Part shown: one piece after another, positions 1 to 17,166 of the stretch | Layout: each line of letters begins with the position of its first letter | Numbering within the stretch: position 1 is the stretch's first letter | Assembly (NCBI RefSeq): GCF_041260155.1 | Contig: NC_091945.1 | Coordinates: 29,552,796-29,616,795, forward strand | Source of the DNA: Ptychodera flava | Taxonomy: Eukaryota; Hemichordata; Enteropneusta; Ptychoderidae | DNA: 64,000 nucleotides | Direction of reading: 5' to 3' | The notes under the pieces: model-generated | Told to the model about the DNA's origin: nothing | What the model saw: the letters and a program-made list of their open reading frames with translations, nothing else | Databases searched by the model: none | Made by a program: the position numbers and the translations under genes

Positions 1-781
1 TTGTCTTGTGTTTTCGTCGATATGTCTATCGATGCGATGTTTCGAGTTATGGTTCTACTGTGACGAAATTGAGACAAAATTTGACATTTACGGATACTGA
101 TTCTTACTGGATCGCCATAGTGTTCAAAACAGATTAAGATATGCTTGTCCATTTGGAATATCTTTTCGCTCTGTGTATATTAAAGGGAATTACACTTAGT
201 CTCAAAATATCATTTAACGACTGCATGGTTACATAACTATTAACAATTTATATGCTACAATGGAGAAGCAAATATAGGAAAACAAGTTAAATGTACAATA
301 ATTCGGAAGGGAGACATATTTATGGTACCAAAGACGACAAATGGAAGATCAAGCAAATCAGTGTATTGATTGAATAGGGACATCTGGGGAGTAAGGGGGC
401 CGTGTGAACCATGTATTGACCGGTTTCCATAATTATCGGTCCGATGAAGCCCTTCGCCGTCAAGCTAGCCGCTTAACGCTAAATGTAAAATATCCATGTG
501 TACACTGCTATTTTGACTTCCATTAAAATATGTTTGATGCTGCTGGTCTATAAGTGTAAAATTGTTTGAGAATGCCCTGCATGCAAGTAATTGTCGTTAA
601 GCGTTAACTATGAAGAGGCATGTCATAAAAATATTATTGCCTAAATACACGGGGTTATGTGCCCTCGCAGCAGGAGAACATTCGTCATCCTGGAATCGGG
701 TAAATTGTCACATGCTCTTAGGCATATAAACATATGTATTCGGGCAATAATTTATAATGATATGTAAGGCTATCTACTCAC
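1..781. other. No recognised gene; expected to hold or precede TRPC C-terminal exons
   Basis: The TRPC gene's last recognised exon ends at a good GTGAGT donor facing this stretch on the minus strand. I looked here for the conserved post-S6 TRP box (EWKFAR-like) and did not find it. The remaining exons are therefore probably left of the window edge. No repeat of note was seen. Confidence 0.5.
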
Positions 782-7565
<6,784 letters not shown>

Positions 7566-7811
7566 GTTCTTTTTCCGGGTCACATAAAATCTAAAAGATC
7601 AACCTCCGCTACTGAAAGAAAAACAATAGACATAAACGATATAGTGTTGAGTCGTCTGGAGACTTATATCGTATCACTTCAAAGTAACTTCAACGAGCAT
7701 TTTCAGATCAAGCAGTAAATGAAGGCAATGTGACGGTGTCAGGAAGAATTCTTGTATACTCCCAGTCCCTTGTAAAGTGACAAACACAGCCGTACGTATA
7801 AACATTTGTGA

Positions 7812-7968
<157 letters not shown>

Positions 7969-8921
7969 CAAAAGTTGGCGTATATTCATAGGTTTACTTT
8001 TCATTAGGTACGAAATACTTGTACGTCACGCATGCGACAACACTAACCGACAGAAAGATTCGCAACTTAGACTCGGGTCAGCCGCCCGAGGTATTGGCAA
8101 GAAAATCAGACAACGTTTAACGCCGGATATTAAAGAGGAAATTGCCCCCAATTGAGATCTTGTGCAACGATTTAAATACACTATTCAATACGCAGCGGGT
8201 GATATTAAATAGGCTTATAGGCTGATTAGAAAATTATGTCGAATACTGAATTTCCATTCATTGTTAATTCCCGGAAACCACACTAGTTATTACGACGGAG
8301 AGTTCGGACTTTCACTTTCAGACAGTGAAGATCACTTGTTTACTGTTAACATCCATAGCGTGTAATATCCAGGGCTCTCTTCACGCCCTTTCTCTTTTCA
8401 GATTTAACAGATATGGTATATGTATCGGCAAGATACATATCACATCGTTTGCTCCCGGTGTATGAGGTGAACATCCATGTCATGAAAACTTGTTTGAAAA
8501 ATTAAACTGTACTAAAAGTATTGCAGGGAAAACACAAACACTAAGTAAAAGTTGTCTTTGTCTTTTCAAGGAGTGTATAAGAACTGAAAATTTGCAAACC
8601 GAAAACTGTGACTATTGCAACCAACACCACAACACACGATGTCTTACATGGTCAAGGTCAAGGACGCAATGTTAAGAAGTTGACAAAATGTGATACGGGT
8701 ATAATATAAAACTTGCTACGGTCTTTTGCGCTCTCCCTAAATAGAGGAATTTACATTCGCCTAAATTATGTAAAATAAGAACTGTACCTTACAAATTCAT
8801 GCACATTGGTTATGGGCAAAGAGTCTAATTTGTACATGGGTTACGTAAATCAATTGTACATAAGAAACGTGACAATACACCAGTCAAGCATTGGTGCACG
8901 CGTAAACATAAACATGCTCAC

Positions 8922-8989
8922 ACATACATACATACATACATACATACATACATACATACATACATACATACATACATACATACATACAT
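8922..8989. repeat. (ACAT)n microsatellite
   Basis: About 17 tetranucleotide units. Frames reading YIHTYIHT or MYVCMYVC are artefacts of the repeat. It lies in the intron between the candidate exon 9198-9392 and exon 7555-7565. Confidence 0.97.
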
Positions 8990-9197
8990 TCGTAAATAGG
9001 GAGATTATACTAGTACATACAATTGTTACTGCATACTCGTAAAATTGAAAATGTGCTATAAAAACGTCACTAATTATTTCATCACATTCTGCGCCCCGCA
9101 CGCTGCCCATAATGCTTCAAGGCTAATATGCATCTTCTCGTTTATAATTTGAAATCCTTTATTTGTATCATGCCTAGGCATGCGCTATATCACTTAC

Positions 9198-9392
9198 TTC
9201 TCTCCTATATCTCGTCTTCCTTCAGGAGTTTGCTGACCTAATAAATTGAATGTATCCTGTACGCAAGTAAATTCAAAATCTGACGAAAAGAAAAAAAGAC
9301 GATGGTCAGCTGGATCTTCGGTTTCAACATGGAGATATGGTTTCACTAAATAAGGAGCTCGAGAGGATTGCAACGCTGTTTTTCGACGAAGA
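9198..9392 (-). CDS. Candidate extra N-terminal exon of the TRPC gene
   Basis: This 195-base open block ends at a perfect AA|GTAAGT donor and begins after a TTTAG acceptor. Read in its open frame it gives 64 residues including PYLVKPYLHVETEDPADH and ends in GRRDIGE. Its outgoing phase matches an alternative acceptor at 7590 in the first TRPC coding exon, and that join skips the in-frame TGA and reads into the known start methionine. It could therefore lengthen the channel's N terminus. No start codon was located upstream, the polypyrimidine tract is weak, and I recognise no domain. It could also be chance, or belong to another gene. Confidence 0.35.
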
Positions 9393-10415
9393 CTAAAGCT
9401 ATTCAATCCGATATTTTTATTTCCAGATACCGATGAGCCGTGACGCTGTAATTTCTATATTCAAAAAACGACAACACGTGGACAATGGTGAGTATTATTA
9501 CCGCTTCTCTCAAAAGACTCGCGTTTGACCTTTCACGGACGCTCGTCGTATTTACAGGACATTTGGCGATTTGGTACTAAGGTTCAGCACATCTACAGTA
9601 ACTTGATTTGCATTGATCAGCTAAGATAGCACAAATGAAGTAAAAGCTGCGTTACATATTCCCATTACTGAAAATGGTCGTTGGGCGTTCTCCGTGAGGT
9701 GCATTGATGGCCTTACTGCTTTAAAACTGACAACAAACCTGAGATTTCGACCTGATTCGGCTATACCGGGATAGCTGTCTCTTGTTTCTCAGTGCCTTTG
9801 CTTGATCAGTGACAGTTGAGTTGCTCCGTCCACTGTGTGTGTATGGCTCTGTGATGGGAACGTTTTACGTCATCGTTTAAGTGAAACTAAAAATGTACGT
9901 GGAATCCAATGAAGTACTCAACAACGCCACAATAAGCCTGACCCGAATACACTGCAGTGACTATTTGCATATGAATACCATGGACATACCATTTAGGTTC
10001 AATCGATTGCGGAAGTTCACCGGTGAGATCCACCTCCGAAACTTCAAACTCAATACAATCCACTCTTGTGGAAATAATATGATATCACTCATTAAGGTTG
10101 ACGCCAGTCATGCGGATTAAGTCAGGGAAACGCGGGTTTGTCAATCTACAATAGCATATTTGAAAGTAAAATTAAGGGGAAAGGTCAGTCTGGGTCATCC
10201 CATCCAGTTAGATAGCATGTAGTATCTTTACTGTAATTATATCATACCAGTATATTGTTTGCGCAAATACAGCGATCTGATTGGTCGAGACGCGAAAAGA
10301 ACCATGGTATATTGGCAATATATTACGGCTGGCACGCGCGCGTGCTCTCAGCTTGAACAAAATTCGGATTTTGACGTTCCACGCCAGAATTTCAATATAC
10401 TGTTATGATATAATA
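9393..10415. other. No gene recognised
   Basis: Open frames here are short and have no recognisable domain or splice context. The 79-codon plus-strand frame at 9881-10120 resembles nothing I know. The stretch may include the TRPC 5' exon and promoter, which I could not place. Confidence 0.5.
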
Positions 10416-10540
10416 GCAATAAATCACACCCAACGACTGTATACCACGAGAATTTGACCAGTTCACTTCATCTATGCACTCGCTATGTCGTGAACTGGTC
10501 AAAATCTCGTGGTATACCGTAGCTTGGTGTGCTTTATTGC
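10416..10540. mobile_element. Foldback element (51 bp arms), gcaataa family
   Basis: The left arm 10416-10466 (gcaataaatcacacc...) and right arm 10490-10540 (...gtgtgctttattgc) are near-complementary around a 23-base loop. The flank 'tataata' and the gcaata terminus match the foldback at 26006-26144, so they belong to one family. It has no coding capacity; a non-autonomous foldback or MITE is inferred. Confidence 0.75.
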
Positions 10541-11436
10541 TTAAACATGGCCTAGCCGCATTAGAAGTGAACACGGCTGGTTGTATGAAGATCTTTTGTA
10601 GTAAGGCTCATTATCAGTGCATGAAAATTTTAGATCAGACATAACCGACCGATACTTCATCGTTTTATGAGGTTGGAGAGGCACCATCCCAATATAGCAA
10701 AGTCACATTGGGTCATCTTTAAGTGTGGCAATCACCGGTATTGGACATACAGGTAAACGTTGAGTCGTAACAGGTTGGTTTCCACCATTTATCTTTTCAA
10801 ATTCAGGATTCCGTTTACTTAAGTTTACTTTCAGAGGGTCAAAGAGACAATACACCTGTATCTTTCCTTCCTGTATCTTTCTTTCACTTAGAAATAAAAT
10901 CGTCGATTTTCACTGAAACCAGCGTAAACTATAATATTTCCAAATGATTACATGCAAATGGTAAACCAGCTGACGTCGACCATTGGTTTAGATTTCTACA
11001 CGTCAAAATCTGTCTCTGAAAGTGTGTTTTCGTGACAAGTTGTGCAAGCAGTTTCTCGACAAAATCGCTGGGATCGACATTCTGCACAAATGGCGCCAAA
11101 TAAGCCTATCACCAATAATCCATTAAATTATACAGGAGGTAATATTGATTGCATAACTTTCCCGCATTGTTTGTCTCATTGCCTGAAATACCGTCAAGGA
11201 CAGCGTGCTCACATTTGGTTTGAATTGGTCCATTCAAGAAATATTTAAACCTGAAAAACAAGAATGACAAAAGTAAATAAGGTCTGCAACTTAGGTACTG
11301 GAGGTCATCTTTAGGAACATACATATCAACTTCTATAGCAATAGGACAAGCAGATCCTATATACATAAGCAAATGTCAACAAAAATATTAAACGGATGAA
11401 AAACAAGACCCTGTTCCAAAATAGAGTTTATTTCTA

Positions 11437-11484
11437 AAACTTCGACGTTTCGATTCCACACAGGGAATCTTCATCAGGAATCTA
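11437..11484 (-). ncRNA. Hammerhead ribozyme motif (intact core), downstream Penelope repeat
   Basis: On the minus strand the core reads CTGATGA, one A, a six-pair stem II (GATTCC / GGAATC) with loop CTGTGT, then GAAA and CGTC. Stem III is only the palindromic ACGT, with no loop room, which fits ribozymes that act as dimers. The predicted self-cleavage is after GTC. Stem I starts with TTC/GAA. All invariant core residues I can check are present. Hammerheads with minimal stem III are known from Penelope-like elements. Confidence 0.85.
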
Positions 11485-11834
11485 AGAAACAACAAAATTT
11501 CAGTAAATATGGGACTCGTAAAAAAGAAAATGAGCAGCACTGGCGTAAAACCATTTAAAAACTATTCAAAATGAGTTGTTGGTTTATATAAGGAAATATA
11601 GCTAAAAATCAATCTGTACAGACGAGAAGAAAAAAGTTTTGAACTTACAAACAGAAGACGAGTGAACACTCAGTCTAAAAGTAGCGATGTTGACCGGCCG
11701 GATCGTACAAAGCCAATGACGCGAAATACAATGAAAGGGAGGGCTCCCTAGAACAAACAACTTACAGACATGAGGAAAGGACTCCCTAGCTGTAGGTGAA
11801 GCGGATGTGAAAACCTATAGGAACTGTACTATTT

Positions 11835-13361
11835 TTACCAGTCCTTTTTATTAATGCCGTTGGGTGACAGAGTACCAAGCTTATGAATGAAATGAAGTTC
11901 AAGCTGTTTTCTTATTTTATCTGCTTTTGAATACACTTTGCAAAGACTAGAGAAACGAAAATTATTGATGTTGTGCCCGGGTTCATGAAAGTGGTGGGCT
12001 ACTAGAGTATGTTTATGAGTTCTGATACTGTATAAATGTTCATTAATTCTAGTACGGAGTTCACGTTTCGTTTCGCCTATGTATAATTTGTTACACTTAT
12101 CACAGATAATGACGTAGATGATATTGCGTGTATTACATGTTACATGTCCGACAAGAGGTTGAGATTTTCCAGTGAGTTGGTTGGTTATGGAATTTTGTTT
12201 TGTTTTCAGCATGTGGGGACATGTTCTATACACTTGTTGCAGGGTGTACAATCACCTGGTTCTGTGTCGTTTTGTGTAGATATTTTAGCTGGGCTTTTAC
12301 CAGCATTTTCTTTATGTTTGGTGGTTGTCGGAATGCTACAACAGGTGGTTTGTCAAATGTAACTTTTGCCTCTAGATGTGATTAAAGGATAGGCCAATGT
12401 TTGTTGATTAAGGAGGAGATACTAGGTAGTGACGGGTGGTACGTCAGCACAAATGGAATCCTCGCAGAGTGTGTCTATTTTTTGTGTACGTAATGAGTTT
12501 TTCCCGGGAATGATTTCTTGCATTGTTGATTGCAGTGACGATTGATGCTTGCTTGCAGTATCTATCTGTAAGATGTCTATGTAGGTTCTCAACGTCTTTA
12601 TTGTATAGATCAGTGGATGAGCATATACGTCTATAGCGAAGGGCTTGACCTTGGGGAATTGATTTAAATATGTGACGAGGGTGACACGATGACGGCAAGA
12701 GGTAAGAGTGTTTGTCCGTTGGCTTGCTGTAAACCGTAGTGTGTATTTTATTTTCCCTCATCATCACCTTACTGTTCAAGAAGGAGATTTCGGTGTCGCT
12801 GTATTCAGTGGTGAATTTGAGTGATGGATCATGGATTGAATTACAATATTCGTGAAATTGAAGGAGTTCTTGTAGAGTTTTTAACCATATGAAACGTATA
12901 TCGTCGATGAATCGTCTCCATTGCATGAGTTTAGTGGGATAATTAGCGAGTATTTGTTTTTCAAGTTTACCCATCGTTATGTTCGCATAGGATGGAGCGA
13001 CTTTACTTCCCATTGCTGTGCCTTGTACTTGTAAAAATATTTGCCATCAAACTGAAAGTAATTTCTGGTGAGGATAAATTCTAACATTTCTGTGATAAGT
13101 TGTTGGTTGGACGGTGATACATTGTTGTCAGCAAGTGCTTCGCGTACGGCTTGAATTCCATAATCATGGGGAATGTTGATGTACAAGGATATTACATCCA
13201 TTGTGACAAGGATGGAATTATCTGGCGCAATGATGTCCTGGCTGTCTTTTAGATGGTGGGTAGTGTCTTTCGAGTATGACGGCAAAGATTGGACAATAGG
13301 TTGAAGAACGTGGTCCACATATACTACTAGTGGTGATGCCAGGGTTTGGCATTGCGGAATT
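11835..13361 (-). pseudogene. Penelope-type reverse transcriptase with GIY-YIG endonuclease, broken
   Basis: Reading from high to low coordinates: RT fingers/palm with DHVLQPIVQSLPSY and VTMDVISLYINIPH; then APSYANITMG and the catalytic FIDDIRFIW box near 12900; then SFLNSKV and the thumb region; then AFRQPPNIKKMLVKAQL (about 12310); then the endonuclease with IIYVIICDKCNKLYIG and ETKRELRTRINEH (about 12010-12130), closing at stop 11835. In the family, RT copies the template and the GIY-YIG nuclease nicks the target. Damage seen: a one-base frameshift in a T run near 13035, another frameshift near 12462, an in-frame TAA near 12387, and a further shift in the cysteine-rich linker near 12245. 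The N-terminal portion before the RT palm is absent. Confidence 0.92.
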
Positions 13362-13509
13362 ATCGGAAGGTCTGTACGGATTGATTTTTAGCTATATTTC
13401 CTTTTATAAACCAACAACTCAGTTTTTCGAATAGTTTTAAATGGTTTTACGCCAGTGCTGCTCATTTTCTTTTTTACTAGTCCCATATTTACTGTAATTT
13501 TGTTGTTTT

Positions 13510-13558
13510 TAGATTCCTGATGAAGATTCCCTGTGTGGAAACGAAACGTCGAAGTTTT
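13510..13558 (+). ncRNA. Hammerhead ribozyme motif (one stem II mismatch), upstream inverted repeat
   Basis: The plus-strand counterpart of the motif at 11437-11484: CTGATGA, GATTCC, loop CTGTGT, GGAAAC, GAAACGTC. One base change makes an A-A mismatch in stem II; the core is otherwise kept. It sits antisense to the reverse transcriptase because the repeat is inverted. Confidence 0.75.
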
Positions 13559-13929
13559 AGAAATAAACTCTATTTTGGAACAGAGTCTTGTTTTTTCATC
13601 CGCTCAATACTACTCTTAAGACCAAGTTTCATTGCCACCTAGTACCTGTTACTGTAGTTGGACTGACACCAGTTCTAAAGACAAACTCAAAAAATTAGCC
13701 ATTGAAGGCTTCACAAAAAGAAAAGGTTTGAAGAGTGGGGAAAAAATAAAGAGTGGAAAAAAATGTACCAGGTATCTGGTAAAAGTAATGCTACCTCATC
13801 GATCTTCTAGACCCTAACCCCTTCTGAAATGTTCCACCCCTTTGTTGCTCGTATTTACATAAGTCCAGATGGCAGGAAATGTATTTACAACTTTGGGATT
13901 TTTTAATTAATGCTATGAGTGCTATCATT

Positions 13930-15655
13930 CGAATGTAAACAGCACTTAAATTAGTTACAGATAGTGCCTTCCTTGGTGGGGGTGATTACGACATCTGGAA
14001 TTATCCTGGATCCAAATTTCTCACCAGTTCTTGTGTGTCTTACATCGAAATGTTGCAAAAATTGATCCGCAATGAAAAAAATACTTCAGCTTTGTTTTCT
14101 GGATCACATTTTGCTACAAATCGATACCAAATATGACAAAATTATGTTCACAGCCTTCGAAACTGTCTCACAACATATCCTGGGTTGGTGTAGGTTATTT
14201 AAGGTCACAAACTGAGAAAATTACCTAAAATATAAAAATTTGGGGGTTTCCCAACACTTTGAGCAAACAATTTATCTAATTACATCCATCAGGAATTTTG
14301 TACCAAATTACAAAGCTATCAGGCAAGTAATTTTGAGAACAAGTTTCCTTGACCAAAAATGACAAAAGTGTCTTAAAAATACAAATTTGTATATTTCAGG
14401 ACAACTTCCACATATCTAACTATTGTCTTCCCTGGACATCTGTACACAAAATATAAAAGATGTCTGTCCAGGGGCTTTAAAAGAAAAATAATTTTTACGA
14501 TTTATTGACCAAAATGACAAAAATTGCCCCAAAACAGTCATTTTTCCAATTTTGTCGCAATTTCAACAAATTAGAAGGGTAACCCCCTTGCAAACATCCA
14601 ACCCAAATTTAAGGGAAACTGGGCTGGCGGTTTCAGAGAAGAAGAATTATTTAACATCAGGAAAATAACCAAAAACTTCAGCAAAACTACAAAATTCAAG
14701 ATATCTTCACAATATACATAACACTGTATAAGGTCTAGGCTAAGGTACTTGCATACTAATTTTCAAAGCAATCAAACTAGCGGTTCTTGAGTTATTGATT
14801 TTTGACCATTTTTACATTTTTTTAAGCTCATTTGCATAATTTGGGCACTGCAAACTTCATTGGAACAAAATCTCGTCTACAGCCCAGGATGCATCCACAG
14901 ACCAAATACCGCGCTAAAAAAAGCAGCGGTTTGTGAGTTTTTGAAGTTGACGGACATACTAAACAAACATACATACATACATACATACATACATACATAC
15001 ATACATACATACATACATACATACATACATACATACATACATACATACATACATACATACATACATACATACATACATACATACATACATACATACATAC
15101 ATACATACATACATACATACATACATACATACATACATACATACATACATACATACATACAATACATACATACATACATACATACATACATACATACATA
15201 CATACATACATACATACATACATACATACATACATACATACATACATACATACATACATACATACATACATACATACATACATACATACATACATACATA
15301 CATACATACATACATACATACATACATACATACATACATACATACATACATACATACATACACACATACATACATACATACATACATACAGACACATACA
15401 CACATACACACACACATACATACATACATACATACATACATACATACATACATACATACATACATACATACATACATACATACATACATACATACATACA
15501 TACATACATACATACATACATACATACATACATACATACATACATACATACATACATACATACATACGCCACCGACTTCAGCTTATATGATAACCTCACA
15601 TTGGTATAACCAAATGTGAGCTAATAAAACCACCTCAAATTATTTTTACTTACTG
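13930..15655 (+). mobile_element. Tandem-core element with (ACAT)n and conserved 3' end (pearl/HINE-like), copy A
   Basis: Degenerate units of roughly 150 bp share phrases such as 'gaccaaaaatgacaaaa' and 'accaaattacaaagctatcag'. A closing block (ctcatttgcat, caaaatctcgtctacagccc, gcagcggttt, gttgacggaca) runs into a 600-base ACAT array and then an end block finishing 'aaatgtgagctaataaaa'. The same order occurs at 19.0-20.6 kb. The layout (core repeats, microsatellite, short 3' end) is that of bivalve 'pearl' and Drosophila DINE-type Helentron derivatives. No coding capacity was seen. The left boundary is uncertain. Confidence 0.6.
14967..15567. repeat. (ACAT)n microsatellite, about 600 bp
   Basis: An almost pure tetranucleotide array with one slippage at about 15161 and a CACA-rich interruption near 15390-15415. 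The long MYVC and YIHT frames in all phases are artefacts. Confidence 0.98.
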
Positions 15656-15790
15656 TCTGTAGGTGACCCAGGCTGGTTTAATAATGCCATGTCGTGGCAT
15701 ATTTATCGTCTTTGTGATGAAATGAAAACTCGCATACAATACTGCCTTTACGCTAGCCTTGTCCTCTTCTCATACGCCATCATGTTATTG

Positions 15791-15793
<3 letters not shown>

Positions 15794-15877
<84 letters not shown>

Positions 15878-15891
15878 CCATCATGTTATTG

Positions 15892-15926
<35 letters not shown>

Positions 15927-15937
15927 CATATACATAC

Positions 15938-15983
<46 letters not shown>
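15794..15983. repeat. Broken (TA)n microsatellite with an internal duplication
   Basis: TA runs are interrupted by 'tgccatcatgttattgcaa' at about 15876-15894. That interruption duplicates the sequence just before the first run (15777-15793), so the array and its flank were duplicated in tandem. A TACATA-type block follows. Confidence 0.9.
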
Positions 15984-15986
<3 letters not shown>

Positions 15987-17108
15987 TATATCACGTTACT
16001 TCAAGTACAAAGAAATAATATATGTTAATCACGTTTCATACATACTGCAATCTTCAGACAGAAGTGAGCTCCCATAAAAATGAAACAAAACTGAATGTGT
16101 TGTAAAAATATCCTCAGCCCTTCACAAAAGTTCTGATGCTCGTCAAAAAGAGGGTCAAGCTGGAATCGCCCCTTTTTTCAGCATTAATGTTGCGCTTGTA
16201 TTCCCTCTGTCAGTTTATTTTTATTTTATTTTATTTTCATTCAGTCCATCATCAAACAGCAGAACGCCCAATTACAGACTGAGCTACCAATAACCCACCA
16301 AGGGATAATTTGACTCATTTCAAGGAAATGTGGAAGTTTTATGACGATGGCACTGCTTATTTGCATATTTATAAACCTCCTTATTAGGGAGCTTAATCTT
16401 CAAGTCGCTACATAAAGTGATGAAGCAGTGATATCGCAGCAGCGAAATAAATTTATCATTTCAATTTCAGCTTATTACTTATTTTGCATACTTGAAAACA
16501 TTTTTCGATTGATACTACACATAATGAATTGCTCGTGATGTACATTATAGCAATTTTATGTCATGTCAATAACCCAGAGGAAAATGTCAATTTCAAGACA
16601 ATTGCATCATATACAAAAGCACGGAGGCATTTTCAGTTCCTGTCTGGTTAATTTCTATCTTCCAACGATCGATCCGATAACAATAGTTCCCTGTTGACGA
16701 GACATAGATTCGAATATTTCTTCCGCATATGCACTGACAACACATGCATTTAGCGCTGAAAAAAGCACAACAACACTGCGCTTTCATTTGATCAGTACAT
16801 TTGTATTACCAAGTATGAGAGTTAAAATCAAATAAAGTTACAAAATGCTGGTATTTTTGCCAAGGGCAAGAAAATGTGCATTCACAAATTTCAAAGATTA
16901 TCAAAAAATAATAAGAGAAATGTTTAAAAATTTCTTGGTTTAACATTGTCTGGCAGGCACTATTCACTGGATGTGTTCAAGTTCGATGTTGATAACAATA
17001 ACGCTTGTTGACAAGTAAGATGAGTTTGAATTTATGTCAAAGTGACACACAAATCATGATGTGTTCGTCTATAGATCATCAAAAACTCGCAAACATTCAA
17101 ATACCTTA
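15984..17108. other. Intergenic; nothing recognised
   Basis: The sequence is AT-rich with only short open frames and no splice-supported coding sequence. It lies downstream of the hotdog gene's polyadenylation signal. Confidence 0.6.
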
Positions 17109-17114
17109 TTTATT
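17109..17114 (-). promoter_or_regulatory. Polyadenylation signal AATAAA of the hotdog gene
   Basis: AATAAA on the minus strand, 53 bases past the TGA stop at 17167. The distance is normal for a short 3' UTR. Confidence 0.6.
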
Positions 17115-17166
17115 AATTATGCTTGATTGGATGTAAGATCATAGAAATTATGATTGAAAATAATGA

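Larger units (their letters stand above)
11393..13602 (-). mobile_element. Penelope-like retroelement, decayed, with inverted terminal repeats
   Basis: A 5'-truncated RT and GIY-YIG endonuclease coding region on the minus strand is bracketed by inverted copies of one sequence of about 235 bp. The downstream copy is 11393-11626, in the coding sense. The upstream copy is about 13364-13602, in the opposite sense. Both contain a hammerhead ribozyme motif. Pseudo-LTRs in direct or inverted orientation and hammerhead motifs are known hallmarks of Penelope-like elements. RT sequence starts right at the inner edge of the upstream repeat (about 13361), so the element was probably truncated and rearranged during insertion. 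It carries frameshifts and a nonsense codon and is surely inactive. Confidence 0.92.

Noticed and set aside
9881-10120. 79-codon plus-strand frame
   Set aside because: No recognised family, no splice or promoter signals, and AT-rich composition like its surroundings.
12144-12385. Plus-strand open frames over the Penelope element
   Set aside because: They are antisense shadows of the RT/endonuclease frame, which has clear motifs on the minus strand.
14828-15609. Very long open frames (200-249 codons) in several phases, reading MYVC or YIHT
   Set aside because: They are translations of the ACAT array. All frames stay open because the repeat has no stop codon. The same applies at 7708-8155, 8806-9110, 15689-16018, 45143-45493, 52007-52361 and 63268-63600.
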